Source: Rhizobium sp. L43
GTDB lineage: Bacteria > Pseudomonadota > Alphaproteobacteria > Rhizobiales > Rhizobiaceae
NCBI RefSeq assembly: GCF_002531725.1
Contig: NZ_NWSQ01000013.1
Span: forward strand, 124,001 to 188,000
Length of the DNA stretch: 64,000 bases
Direction: 5' to 3'
Shown: positions 30,887-40,085 of the stretch, in pieces
Numbering within the stretch: the first letter of the stretch is position 1
Layout: the number at the start of each line of letters is the position of its first letter
The notes under the pieces: model-generated
Database searches by the model: none
Told to the model about the DNA's origin: nothing
Seen by the model: the letters and a program-made list of their open reading frames with translations, nothing else
Made by a program: the position numbers and the translations under genes

Positions 30887-32248
30887 TCAGCTCTTCGCCT
30901 TTTTCGCCGCCTTGATGGCGAGTGCGCGTTCGCGCAGCAGCGTCGCGCGGCCGGGCTTGATCTCCTGCCGGGCGCGGCCGAGCGCCAGCGCATCGGCCGG
31001 CACATCGACTGTTATGACGCTGCCGGAGCCGACATAGGCGCCGTCGCCGATCGTCACCGGCGCGACCAGCGAGGAGTTGGACCCGATGAAGGCGTTTTCG
31101 CCGATCACCGTCTCGCTCTTGTTGACGCCGTCATAATTGCAGGTGATCGTGCCGGCGCCGATATTGCTGCCGGCGCCGATGACGGCATCGCCGATATAGG
31201 TGAGATGATTGACCTTGGCGCCCTCGCCCAGCCGGCCGTTCTTGACCTCGCAGAAATTGCCGACCTTCGAACCGTTGCCGAGATCCGCCCCCGGCCGCAG
31301 CCGCGCGAAGGGGCCGACGGTGGCACCCTGGCTGACATGGGCGCCTTCGATATGCGAGAAGGCGTGAATGACGGCGCCGCTGTCGATTACCGCGCCCGGA
31401 CCGAAGACGACGTTCGGTTCGATCAGCGCATCCTGGCCGATGACGGTGTCATAGGAGAGAAAGACGGTTTCCGGCGCGATCATGCTGACACCAGACAGCA
31501 TCATCTCGTGGCGGCGGCGCTCCTGCCAGAAGCGCTCGATGACGGCGAGTTCGGCGCGGTTGTTGCAGCCGGTCATCTCGATTTCAGGGGCATCGACGGC
31601 GGTGACGCGGCCGCCGAGCGACCGGGCGATCTCGACGAGATCGGTCAGATAGAATTCGCCCTTGGCATTGGCATTGCCGATGCGTGAGAGAAGATCGAGC
31701 GCCTTGCGGCCGTTGATCGCCATCAGCCCGCTGTTGCACCACGTCACCGCGCGCTCGGCATCGGTCGCGTCCTTCTCCTCGCGGATGGCGATCAGTTCGC
31801 CGTCCTTGACGAGCAGGCGGCCGTAGCCGGTCGGGCGGTCGGTGTGGAAGCCGATGACGACGACATCGCTGCCCTCGGCAAGTCCCTGGCGGGCGGCCTT
31901 CAGCGGTCCATCGGTCTGGAGCGGCACGTCGCCATAAGTGACGAGGATATCGTCATAACCCTTGGCGATCGCTTCGCGCGCCGCCAGCACCGCATGGCCG
32001 GTGCCGAGGCGTTCCTTCTGCAGATAGGATTCGACGCCGACGCCGGCGATGGTTGCGGCCTTTGCCACGTCCTCGGCATCGCGGCCGACGACCAGCGCGA
32101 CCGAGGAGATGCCGGCGGAGGCGACCGCCTCGACCACATGGGCGATCATCGGCCGTCCGGCGACCGGATGCAGCACCTTCGATTTCGAGGATTTCATCCG
32201 CGTGCTGTCACCGGCGGCAAGAATGACGGCAAGACAAGTACGTTCCAT
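30887..32248 (-). CDS. glmU: Bifunctional N-acetylglucosamine-1-phosphate uridyltransferase / glucosamine-1-phosphate acetyltransferase
   Basis: Last two steps to UDP-GlcNAc. The 453-residue protein has an N-terminal pyrophosphorylase domain (VILAAGDSTRMKSSKSKVLHP near 8-28, with the G-x-G/TRM-type motif) and a C-terminal left-handed beta-helix with hexapeptide repeats (IGDAVIGAGSNIGAGTITCNYDGVNK near 355-380). It lies upstream of glmS on the same strand. Length fits the family. Confidence 0.97.
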   Translation of the reverse strand: MERTCLAVILAAGDSTRMKSSKSKVLHPVAGRPMIAHVVEAVASAGISSVALVVGRDAEDVAKAATIAGVGVESYLQKERLGTGHAVLAAREAIAKGYDDILVTYGDVPLQTDGPLKAARQGLAEGSDVVVIGFHTDRPTGYGRLLVKDGELIAIREEKDATDAERAVTWCNSGLMAINGRKALDLLSRIGNANAKGEFYLTDLVEIARSLGGRVTAVDAPEIEMTGCNNRAELAVIERFWQERRRHEMMLSGVSMIAPETVFLSYDTVIGQDALIEPNVVFGPGAVIDSGAVIHAFSHIEGAHVSQGATVGPFARLRPGADLGNGSKVGNFCEVKNGRLGEGAKVNHLTYIGDAVIGAGSNIGAGTITCNYDGVNKSETVIGENAFIGSNSSLVAPVTIGDGAYVGSGSVITVDVPADALALGRARQEIKPGRATLLRERALAIKAAKKAKS

Positions 32249-32427
32249 GATCTGCTCCGCGAATCCGCGCCATGAGGCGGCTTTATCGCCTCATACTGCA
32301 TAATTCCTGAAATCGGAATCGATTTTCGGAAAGCACGATGCGCGGGGGCAAAGTGTTACGGCGGCCGCTGCGCGCCCGAAAATATGCGTGGCGGCGCAGA
32401 CACTCTAAGCCTTTACAAGTGTGAAAT

Positions 32428-33198
32428 TTAGGTCGAAATCGGCACTCTGACGGTCTCCGAACCACGGGCCGCGAAGGCTTCGTGCACGTGATCGCGGCCG
32501 TCCAGGATGACGAGCTCCATCGCACGGCGCGCGGCGGCGCTGTCACCGGAAACGATAGCATCGACGATGCGCATATGGGTATCGGCGATATTGGCGAAAC
32601 CGTTTTCGGCAGGCGGCGTGCTCATGCGGAACATGCCGACGAGAGCCGCTTCGATGAGGCTGCCCAGCGTCCGCATAAAGGGATTGTGCGAGGCCTCGGC
32701 GAGCGCCAGGTGAAAACGCAGGTCGGCGAGCGCCAGGCTGTCGGCCGTGTGACCGCTCGCCGCCATCTCGAGCGCCAGCCCGCGCAGCGTCTCGATATCC
32801 TCTGCATTCGCCCGTTCGGCGACAAGGCCGGCGGCGAAGGGTTCGACGGCGAGACGGATATCGTAGAGCTGCAGCAGGAATTCTTCCGTCACGCCGTTGT
32901 CGAAGTGCCAGGCGATGATCTCGCTGTCGAACATGTTCCAGAGGTTCTTCTCGGTCACACGCGTACCGACCCGCGCCTTGGCGACGACCATGCCCTTGGC
33001 GGCGAGCGTCTTCATCGTCTCGCGCAAGACGGTGCGGGACACCTTGAAGCGTTGCGCCAGTTCCGTATCACCCGGCAGGATCGAGCCGACGGGATAGGTG
33101 CCGGCGACGATCGCCTTGCCGAGTTCGTCGACCACCTGCGCGTGGCTCGTTCGGGTTCTACGCCCCGTCTTGCGTGTCTCGTCCAATTTGTTGCGCAA
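32428..33198 (-). CDS. GntR/FadR-family transcriptional regulator of the adjacent sugar ABC operon
   Basis: A 256-residue regulator with an N-terminal winged helix-turn-helix (VDELGKAIVAGTYPVGSILPGDTELAQRF near residues 22-50, SRTVLRETMKTLAAKG near 54-69) and a C-terminal FCD ligand domain (ADLRFHLALAEASHNPFM near 156-173, with conserved His residues for a metal). It is the last gene of the minus-strand ytfQ-ytfR-ytfT-yjfF block, 15 bp after the last permease, so it is likely the local repressor. A candidate operator lies upstream of ytfQ (37945-37953). Ligand unknown; the sugar or a derivative is the obvious candidate. Confidence 0.88.
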   Translation of the reverse strand: MRNKLDETRKTGRRTRTSHAQVVDELGKAIVAGTYPVGSILPGDTELAQRFKVSRTVLRETMKTLAAKGMVVAKARVGTRVTEKNLWNMFDSEIIAWHFDNGVTEEFLLQLYDIRLAVEPFAAGLVAERANAEDIETLRGLALEMAASGHTADSLALADLRFHLALAEASHNPFMRTLGSLIEAALVGMFRMSTPPAENGFANIADTHMRIVDAIVSGDSAAARRAMELVILDGRDHVHEAFAARGSETVRVPIST

Positions 33199-33213
33199 GC
33201 GATCCGTCTCCTC

Positions 33214-34182
33214 TCAAGCGTACCTCTTGTTCAGACTGGAAACGAACAGGATGGCTTTCTGCATCAGGATGAATGCAAACAGCAGAAGGCCAATCAGTAT
33301 CTTGGTCCACCAGCTCGACAGGGTGCCGTCGAAGGTGATGTAGGTCTGAATGAGCCCCTGGATCAGGATACCGATCAAGGTCCCCGCCACGAATCCCGCT
33401 CCTCCGGTCAGCAGCGTCCCTCCGATGACGACCGCCGCAATGGCATCGAGTTCGACGCCGACTGCTGCAAGAGAATATCCGGCAGAGGTGTACAGCGAAA
33501 AGACGATCCCGGATAGGCCTGCAAGAAAGCCCGACAGCGCATAGATCTGAATTGTCGTGCGGCCGACCGGCACGCCCATCAGCCGCGCGGTCTGCGGGCC
33601 GCCGCCGAGCGCATAGACGTTGGTGCCGAAGCGGGTGCGCTGGGCGAGGAAAATGCCGGCGGCAAAGACCAGAAGCATGATGCCGCCGATCAGCGTCAGC
33701 CTTCCGCCGCCGGGCAGACGCCAATAGAGGCTCGTCAGCGTCGAATAATATTCGTGATCGATCGGGATGCTGTCGATCGAGAGCACGAAGGCCATGCCGC
33801 GCGCCAGGAACATGCCGGCGAGCGTGACGATGAAGGCCGGCATTTCAAGATAGTGGATGATCGCGCCCATGATGCCGCCGAAGGCGGTGGTGATGACCAG
33901 CACGATCGCAAAGGCGAGCAACGGATGGATCGAGGTCTTCTGCAGGATCACCGCGAGGAAGACGCCGGTGAAGGCGATGACCGATCCGATCGACAGATCG
34001 ATGCCGCCGGAGATGATGACGAAGGTCATGCCGACGGCGGCGATGCCGAGAAAGGCGTTGTCGGTCAGAAGATTGCCGATGACGCGTGTCGACAGCATGT
34101 TCGGATATTGCAGCGTGCAGCCGGCATAGGCGAGCACGAAGATGACGATGGTCGCAAGCAGCGGCAGGTATTTGGAGTTCAT
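33214..34182 (-). CDS. yjfF: Sugar ABC transporter permease, YjfF type
   Basis: A 322-residue inner-membrane permease of the ribose/galactofuranose ABC family (about eight to ten helices). It has VGMTFVIISGGIDLSIGSVIAFTGV near residues 55-79, the hallmark of BPD_transp_2 permeases. It overlaps the upstream permease by four bases and is co-transcribed with the ATPase and binding protein. In E. coli YjfF pairs with YtfT to form the membrane channel of the galactofuranose importer. Assignment follows from its position as the second permease of a YtfQRT-YjfF set. Confidence 0.9.
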   Translation of the reverse strand: MNSKYLPLLATIVIFVLAYAGCTLQYPNMLSTRVIGNLLTDNAFLGIAAVGMTFVIISGGIDLSIGSVIAFTGVFLAVILQKTSIHPLLAFAIVLVITTAFGGIMGAIIHYLEMPAFIVTLAGMFLARGMAFVLSIDSIPIDHEYYSTLTSLYWRLPGGGRLTLIGGIMLLVFAAGIFLAQRTRFGTNVYALGGGPQTARLMGVPVGRTTIQIYALSGFLAGLSGIVFSLYTSAGYSLAAVGVELDAIAAVVIGGTLLTGGAGFVAGTLIGILIQGLIQTYITFDGTLSSWWTKILIGLLLFAFILMQKAILFVSSLNKRYA

Positions 34183-35192
34183 TTCGGCTGCTCCCTTCCG
34201 CCCTGCCGGCGGCTGGCGAAGATGGCGAGCGATTGCACCGCCGGCGACTGGATGACGAGGATGACGATAATAATGACGGCTTTGATGATCAGGTTGAATT
34301 CCGGCGGGAAACCCGAGGACAGGATGCCGGTGTTCACCGCCTGGATGATCATCGCGCCGATCAACGATCCGAGAATGCTGAAACGGCCGCCGAGCAGCGA
34401 ATTGCCGCCGACGACGACGGCGAGGATGGCGTCGAGTTCCAGCCAGAGACCGGCATTGTTGGCATCGGCGCCCTTGATGTCGGCGGCGACGATGATGCCC
34501 GCGATCGAGGCGCAGAGGCCGCTCAGCATATAGACCGCCATCAGCAGCACCGGCGTTTGAATGCCGGAGAGCGTGCTGGCGCGGCGATTGATGCCGACGG
34601 CCTCGATCAGCATGCCGAGCGCGGTGCGGCGGACGAGCAGGATGACGAACAGGCCGACAAGAAGCCAGGTGATGACAGGCATCGGCAGGAGCAGGAAGGA
34701 ACCACTGCCGAAAAAGGTCAGCCCGTCATCGTTGAAGGTGAGGATAGCGCCTTCGGTGATGAGCTGGGCGATGCCGCGGCCGGCGACCATCAGCACCAGC
34801 GTGGCGATGATCGGCTGGATATTGAGGACGGCCACCAGGAAACCGTTCCAGACACCGCAGGCAAGCCCGATCGCCAGCGTTAGGATAATGGTATAAGCAA
34901 CTGAATTTCCAGATACAATCGACGAAGCGGCAACAGCGCCGCAGATCGCGATGACCGCACCGACGGAAAGATCGATGCCCTTGGTGGCAATGACCAGCGT
35001 CATGCCGATCGCCAGGAGCGCCACCGGCGCACCGCGATTGAGCACGTCGATCAGGCTGCCATAAAGCCGGTCATTCTGAACAACGACATTAAAAAACTGC
35101 GGTGACGTGATGAAATTCAACAAAAGAATGACAACGAGCGCAATCAATTGCGGCGCCAGGCGATAGGCCAGCGCCTTCAGCGAGGACCTCAT
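34179..35192 (-). CDS. ytfT: Sugar ABC transporter permease, YtfT type
   Basis: A 337-residue permease with the same family signature (LLAIGMTLVIATKGIDLSVGAVIAICGAV near residues 60-88) and a conserved C-terminal GGNSLLGGRFSILGSLIGAMIIQ segment near 262-284. It overlaps both neighbours by four bases (ATGA), indicating tight translational coupling with ytfR and yjfF. With YjfF it should form the heterodimeric channel. Confidence 0.9.
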   Translation of the reverse strand: MRSSLKALAYRLAPQLIALVVILLLNFITSPQFFNVVVQNDRLYGSLIDVLNRGAPVALLAIGMTLVIATKGIDLSVGAVIAICGAVAASSIVSGNSVAYTIILTLAIGLACGVWNGFLVAVLNIQPIIATLVLMVAGRGIAQLITEGAILTFNDDGLTFFGSGSFLLLPMPVITWLLVGLFVILLVRRTALGMLIEAVGINRRASTLSGIQTPVLLMAVYMLSGLCASIAGIIVAADIKGADANNAGLWLELDAILAVVVGGNSLLGGRFSILGSLIGAMIIQAVNTGILSSGFPPEFNLIIKAVIIIVILVIQSPAVQSLAIFASRRQGGREQPK

Positions 35193-36712
35193 GCCTCCTC
35201 CATCTTATGTTCGGCGGCAGCAATGGCTTCGACGATGCCGGCCGCCGTGATACGTTCGCCTGTGAGTTCGGCGATATGTTGCCGGTCGCGAAGCACGATG
35301 ACACGTGAACTATAGGCGACAAGCTCTTCAAGTTCCGAGGAAATCACGATCAGCGACATGCCTTCGGCGCAGAGCTGTTCGATCAGCCGGATAATCTCGG
35401 CATGGGCGCCGACATCGATGCCGCGGGTCGGCTCGTCGAGGATCAGAAACTTCGGATTGGTCGCCAGCCAGCGGGCGAGGATCGCCTTCTGCTGATTGCC
35501 GCCGGAGAGCAGCCGGATCGGCTTTTCGCGATCGGTGGTGCGGATATCGAGCGCCTTGATGTAGCGGTCGGCGAGCGCATTCTGTTCGGCGCGCGAAAGC
35601 GGCCGCGTCCAGCCGCGGCGGGCCTGCAGCGCAAGCGCGATATTTTCGCGGATCGACAGGTCGCCGATGATGCCATCGGTCTTGCGATCCTCGGGGCAGA
35701 AGCCGAAGTCTTTTTCGATTGCGGCGCGCGGGCTGGAAAGCGTCACCGGCTGGCCGTCGATCGTGGCGCTGCCGCTGTCGGCATGTTCGATGCCGAAGAG
35801 CAGTTCGGCGGTTTCGGTACGGCCGGAGCCGAGCAGCCCGGCAATGCCGACCACCTCTCCGGCGCGTACGTCGAGGTCGAAGGGTTTGACCTTGCCGCGT
35901 TTGCCGTAGCCTGAAAAACGGTATCGGACCTCGCCGGCCGCAAGGCTGTGTTCCCTCACCGTCTCCTCGACATGCGCCAGTTCGCGGCCGAGCATCATGG
36001 CGATCAGGCCCTGGCGCGGCAGATCGGCGGCGTCGCGGGTGCCGACGAGCTTGCCGTTGCGCAGCACGGTGATCCGGTCGCTGATCGCATAGACCTGCTC
36101 GAGAAAATGGGTGATGAAGACGATGCCGAGGCCGCGCTTCTTCAGGTCCTCGATGATGCGGAAAAGCAGCGCCACTTCCTGATTGTCGAGGCTTGCCGTG
36201 GGCTCGTCGAGGATCAGCACCTTGCCGGAGAGATCGACGGCGCGGGCGATGGCAACCACCTGCTGGACGGCGACGGAGAAGCGGCTGAGTTCGGCGGTGA
36301 CGTCGATATCGACGCCGTAGCCGGCGAGCAGATCGCGCGCCTTGCGGTTCATCGCACGCACGTCGGTCATGCCGAAACGCCTTGGCTGGCGTCCGAGAAA
36401 GAGGTTTTCGGCGACGCTCAGATTGGCGAGGAGGTTGACCTCCTGATAGACGGTGCCGATGCCGAGTTTCTGGGCGGCGAGCGTATTGGCCGGATTGATT
36501 TCATGGCCGTCGAGCGTCAGGCTGCCCTCGTCACGATGATAGGCGCCGGTGATGCATTTGATCAGCGTCGATTTGCCGGCGCCGTTTTCACCAAGCAGCG
36601 CATGCACCTCGCCCTTGCGCAGCGTGAAATCGACCTTGTCCAACGCCACTGCGCCGGGAAAGAATTTCGATATTCCGGAAGCCGCGAGAACGTTCTCGAA
36701 ATCGTGAATCAT
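35189..36712 (-). CDS. ytfR: Sugar ABC transporter ATP-binding protein, YtfR type
   Basis: A 507-residue duplicated ABC ATPase of the monosaccharide class. The first module has Walker A LLGENGAGKSTL (near residue 38) and Walker B VLILDEPTASLD. The second has the degenerate loop IAGLLGSGRTETAELL and LLSGGNQQKAILARWL with LILDEPTRGIDVGA. The start at 36710-36712 gives the usual length; a TTG codon at 36742 could extend it by ten residues. It is the second gene after the binding protein (219 bp gap), and it overlaps ytfT. Confidence 0.93.
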   Translation of the reverse strand: MIHDFENVLAASGISKFFPGAVALDKVDFTLRKGEVHALLGENGAGKSTLIKCITGAYHRDEGSLTLDGHEINPANTLAAQKLGIGTVYQEVNLLANLSVAENLFLGRQPRRFGMTDVRAMNRKARDLLAGYGVDIDVTAELSRFSVAVQQVVAIARAVDLSGKVLILDEPTASLDNQEVALLFRIIEDLKKRGLGIVFITHFLEQVYAISDRITVLRNGKLVGTRDAADLPRQGLIAMMLGRELAHVEETVREHSLAAGEVRYRFSGYGKRGKVKPFDLDVRAGEVVGIAGLLGSGRTETAELLFGIEHADSGSATIDGQPVTLSSPRAAIEKDFGFCPEDRKTDGIIGDLSIRENIALALQARRGWTRPLSRAEQNALADRYIKALDIRTTDREKPIRLLSGGNQQKAILARWLATNPKFLILDEPTRGIDVGAHAEIIRLIEQLCAEGMSLIVISSELEELVAYSSRVIVLRDRQHIAELTGERITAAGIVEAIAAAEHKMEEA

Positions 36713-36931
36713 AGGGGTCTGTTTTCCTGATATTGACGGCAAAAGCCGCGCCGCGGCCGGACATGACGTCCCAAGGCGGCAAGGCAGTTCCGCACCGGTC
36801 CATGACGGGCCGGTGCGGTTCTACAGCGCCACCCCGTCTTTTAAGACGCGTGACACTGTAGCGCTTTGAATGCTGCATCATTCCCTCAATTCTTTGCCGA
36901 TTGCGGAATGATGCAGTCGTGTCAAATCAGA

Positions 36932-37894
36932 TCAGTAGCCCTGACCCTTCTTCTCTTCGTAGACCTTCAACGGTTCGTCGGCAGGCGTGTAGAGCTTGGA
37001 CTCGGTCTGGATCCACTTCGCCGGAGCCTTCTTGTCCTTCAGGTAGGCTTCGAGCGCATCGAAGGCCGGACCTGCCATATTCGGCGTCAGCTCGACCGTG
37101 GCGTTGGACTCGCCTTCGGACATGGCCTTGAAAATGTCAGGCACGGCGTCGATCGAGACGACGAGGATATCCTTGCCCGGCTTCAGGCCGGCTTCCTTGA
37201 TCGCCTGGATGGCGCCGACGGCCATGTCGTCATTATGGGCGTAGAGAGCGCAGATATCCTTGCCGCCATTTTCGGCCTTCAGGAAGCTTTCCATGACTTC
37301 CTTGCCCTTGGTGCGGGTGAAGTCACCGGTCTGGCTGCGAACGATCTTCAGGTTGTCGTGGCCGGCAAGAGCCTCTTCGAAGCCTTTCTTGCGGGCGATG
37401 GCCGGCGAGGAACCGGTGGTGCCCTGCAGCTCGACGACGTTGCACTTCTTGTCGCCGACTGCCTTGACCAGGAAGTCGCCGGCAACCTTGCCTTCGTGAA
37501 CCAGATCCGAGGTAACCGCCGTCAGGTAGAGATCGTCCGGAGCCTTGATGGTGCGGTCGAGAAGGATGACCGGAATCTTGGCTTCCTTGGCTTCCTTGAG
37601 AACGTCGTCCCAGCCGGTTTCGACGACCGGAGCAATGAGAATGGCATCGACGCCCTGAGCAATGAAGGAACGCAGAGCCTTGATCTGGTTTTCCTGCTTC
37701 TGCTGCGCATCGGCAAACTTCAGATCGATGCCGCGCTTCTTGGCCTGCTCCTTGGTGACGGTCGTTTCAGCCGCACGCCAGCCCGATTCCGAGCCGATCT
37801 GCGAGAAGCCGACGGTCAGCCCGGCGGCCGAAGCCGAACCGAACATGCAGGCAGCAAGAATCGTGGCACTCAAAAGTGCTGTCTTCAATTTCAT
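36932..37894 (-). CDS. ytfQ: Periplasmic galactofuranose-type sugar-binding protein
   Basis: A 320-residue exported binding protein; signal peptide about residues 1-22 (ending ASA-AG). The mature part reads LTVGFSQIGSESGWRAAET and QQKQENQIKALRSFIAQGVDA, followed by GDFTRTKGKEVMESFLKAEN and AHNDDMAVGAIQAIKEAGLKPGKDIL. These match E. coli YtfQ, the galactofuranose-binding protein, nearly word for word as I recall it. This makes the operon a likely galactofuranose (or close sugar) importer. The start at 37892-37894 follows GAGAGGAAA. It is the first gene of the operon. Confidence 0.93.
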   Translation of the reverse strand: MKLKTALLSATILAACMFGSASAAGLTVGFSQIGSESGWRAAETTVTKEQAKKRGIDLKFADAQQKQENQIKALRSFIAQGVDAILIAPVVETGWDDVLKEAKEAKIPVILLDRTIKAPDDLYLTAVTSDLVHEGKVAGDFLVKAVGDKKCNVVELQGTTGSSPAIARKKGFEEALAGHDNLKIVRSQTGDFTRTKGKEVMESFLKAENGGKDICALYAHNDDMAVGAIQAIKEAGLKPGKDILVVSIDAVPDIFKAMSEGESNATVELTPNMAGPAFDALEAYLKDKKAPAKWIQTESKLYTPADEPLKVYEEKKGQGY

Positions 37895-37944
37895 GATTTC
37901 CTCTCCCAAGCCGCGTCTCGCGGCGCAGGGTCAAAAAATCATAT

Positions 37945-37953
37945 AGTATTACT
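37945..37953. promoter_or_regulatory. Candidate GntR-family operator upstream of ytfQ
   Basis: AGTATTACT is a perfect nine-base dyad (AGTA-T-TACT) that fits the GT-N3-AC pattern bound by FadR-type GntR regulators. It lies about 50 bp before the ytfQ start in an AT-rich patch likely to hold the promoter. Prediction only. Confidence 0.35.
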
Positions 37954-37984
37954 TTTGTAAATCGGAATCTTGGCATGCACTGCA

Positions 37985-38015
37985 ACAAAAAAGAGCGCCC
38001 ACAGGGGGCGCTCTT
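37985..38015 (-). terminator. Rho-independent terminator of the nucleoside ABC operon
   Basis: AAGAGCGCCC (37991-38000) and GGGCGCTCTT (38006-38015) form a ten-base stem; on the minus strand it is followed by TTTTTTG. It begins 24 bp after the stop codon of the BMP-type binding protein gene. Confidence 0.88.
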
Positions 38016-38038
38016 CGCAACTGCGAATTAAATGCGGC

Positions 38039-39115
38039 TTATTGCGCCGGCAGCTTGTCGTCGACGCCTTCGACGTAGAAGTTCATGCCGAGCAGCGTGC
38101 CGTCATCGGCCTTCTCGCCGGCCTTCAGCCACGGCGTGCCGTCCTGCTTGTTGATCGGACCGGTGAAGGGATGCAGTTCGCCCGACTTGATCTTGGCCTC
38201 GGTTTCCTCGGCCATCTTCTTCACGTCGTCGGGCATGTTGGTGTAGGGCGCCATCTTCAGGATGCCGTCCTTCAGGCCGTCCCAGCTCTGCTCGGACTTC
38301 CAGGTGCCGTCGAGAAGCGCGTGAACGCGCTTGGAGTAATAGGTGCCCCAGGTATCGACGATGGCCGTCAGCTGCGCCTTCGGGCCGGCTGCGATCATGT
38401 CGGATGCCTGGCCGAAGGCATGGATGCCGCGTTCTTCGGCAACCTGCATCGGCGCTGTCGTGTCGGTGTGCTGGGTCAGCACGTCGACGCCCTGATCGAC
38501 CATCGCCTTGGCGGCATCGGCTTCCTTGCCGGGGTCGAACCAGGTGTTGACCCAGATGACCTTCAGCTTGAAGCTCGGATCGACCGACTTGGCGCCCTGC
38601 TCGAAGGAGTTGATGCCCATCACCACTTCCGGAATCGGGAAGGAGGCGATGTAGGCGGCGCCGTGATTCTTCGAGGTTTTCGCAGCGATCTGGCCGAGGA
38701 TGTAACGGCCTTCATAGAAGCGCGAATTGTAGGTCGCCAGATTCGGGCCGGCCTTGTAGCCGGTGCCGTGCTCGAACTTGACGTCCGGGAACTTGGCGGC
38801 GACCTTGACCGTCGCATCCATGAAGCCGAAGGACGTGGTGAAGATCAGCTTGCAGCCGGAGCGGGCAAGGCGTTCGATGGCGCGCTCGGCATCCGGGCCT
38901 TCCGGCACGTTTTCGAGGTAAGGCGTTTCGATCTTGTCGCCGAATTCGGCCTGGACCTGCTGGCGGCCGAGATCGTGGGCCTGCGAATAACCGCCGTCGG
39001 TATGCGAACCGACATAGACGAAGCAGACCTTCGTCTTGTCAGCGGCCTCTGCGGCGGACGAGATACCGATGACGGCGGCAGCCGAGGCGGCAAGTGTGAG
39101 TGCTAACTTCTTCAT
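38039..39115 (-). CDS. BMP-family nucleoside-binding protein of an ABC transporter
   Basis: A 358-residue exported protein of the basic membrane protein (BmpA/PnrA) family, which binds purine nucleosides. Signal peptide about residues 1-24 (ending AEA-AD). Family segments: VCFVYVGSHTDGGYSQAHDLGRQ near 30-52, FTTSFGFMDATVKVAAKFPDVKFEH near 92-116, and QHTDTTAPMQVAEERG near 213-228. It is the last gene of a four-gene minus-strand operon (ATPase, two permeases, binding protein), with a strong terminator after it. Ligand class is inferred from family; individual nucleoside cannot be named. Confidence 0.9.
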   Translation of the reverse strand: MKKLALTLAASAAAVIGISSAAEAADKTKVCFVYVGSHTDGGYSQAHDLGRQQVQAEFGDKIETPYLENVPEGPDAERAIERLARSGCKLIFTTSFGFMDATVKVAAKFPDVKFEHGTGYKAGPNLATYNSRFYEGRYILGQIAAKTSKNHGAAYIASFPIPEVVMGINSFEQGAKSVDPSFKLKVIWVNTWFDPGKEADAAKAMVDQGVDVLTQHTDTTAPMQVAEERGIHAFGQASDMIAAGPKAQLTAIVDTWGTYYSKRVHALLDGTWKSEQSWDGLKDGILKMAPYTNMPDDVKKMAEETEAKIKSGELHPFTGPINKQDGTPWLKAGEKADDGTLLGMNFYVEGVDDKLPAQ

Positions 39116-39164
39116 AGTAACCCCTGTTGGTTTGAAGTTGGGAAACCCGTCTTATGTTGTTGCT

Positions 39165-40085
39165 TCATCGCTCCGGCACGAAGGCCTTTCCAAGCGACGC
39201 GGGCGTGTTGATCAACGTCGTGCGCCGATTATGAGAAATGATGATGAGAACCACAATAGTCGCGGCATAGGGCAGCATCGAAAGGAACTGCGAGGGAATG
39301 CCGAGACCAAAGGCCTGCGCGTGCAGCTGCAGGATGGTGACTGCGCCGAAGAGATAACCGCCGGCAAAGACCCGCCACGGCCGCCAGGAGGCGAAAACGA
39401 CAAGCGCCAGCGTGATCCAGCCGCGGCCGGCCGACATGTTCTCCGCCCATTGCGGCGTGTAGACGAGCGAGAGCTGCGCGCCGGCAAGACCGGCGCAGGC
39501 GCCGCCGAACATCACCGCCAGGTAGCGCGTGCGGATGACGTGAATGCCGAGCGCGTGGGCCGAACCGTGATTGTCGCCGATCGCTCTCAGTTTCAGCCCG
39601 GCACGGCTCTTGAACAGGAACCAACTGACACCGACCACCAGAGCAATCGACAGATAGAAGATCAGATCCTGCCCGAAGAGAACGTGGCCGATAACGGGGA
39701 TATCCGACAGGACGGGAATGACGATCTCTTGCAGCCGGATGCCGGGCACGCTGACATAGGCTTCGCCGAGCATGCCGGATGCACCGAGGCCGAGAAGGGT
39801 GAGCGCCAGCCCGGTCGCCACCTGGTTTGCCACCAGCGTCAGCGTCAGGAAGGCAAACAGCAGCGAGAACAGCGCGCCGGCCACAATGCCGCAAACAATG
39901 CCGACATAGGGCGAGCCCGAGATTTGCGCGCCGGCAAAGGCAGCAACCGCGCCCATGATCATCATGCCTTCGACACCGAGATTGAGAACGCCGGAGCGTT
40001 CCGTCACCAGTTCGCCGAGTGCGGCGATGACGAGTGGCGTCGAGGCGGTGATAACAGTGAGCAGAATGGCTTCGAAGATGCTCAT
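39165..40085 (-). CDS. Nucleoside ABC transporter permease (second)
   Basis: A 306-residue permease (about eight helices) beginning MSIFEAILLTVITASTPLVIAALGELVTERSG, the usual start of the second permease in BMP-type nucleoside importers. It includes NLGVEGMMIMGAVAAFAGAQISG near 35-57. The frame stays open far upstream, but those residues overlap the preceding permease and do not look coding. It overlaps the upstream permease gene by four bases and precedes the binding protein gene by 49 bp. Confidence 0.9.
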   Translation of the reverse strand: MSIFEAILLTVITASTPLVIAALGELVTERSGVLNLGVEGMMIMGAVAAFAGAQISGSPYVGIVCGIVAGALFSLLFAFLTLTLVANQVATGLALTLLGLGASGMLGEAYVSVPGIRLQEIVIPVLSDIPVIGHVLFGQDLIFYLSIALVVGVSWFLFKSRAGLKLRAIGDNHGSAHALGIHVIRTRYLAVMFGGACAGLAGAQLSLVYTPQWAENMSAGRGWITLALVVFASWRPWRVFAGGYLFGAVTILQLHAQAFGLGIPSQFLSMLPYAATIVVLIIISHNRRTTLINTPASLGKAFVPER

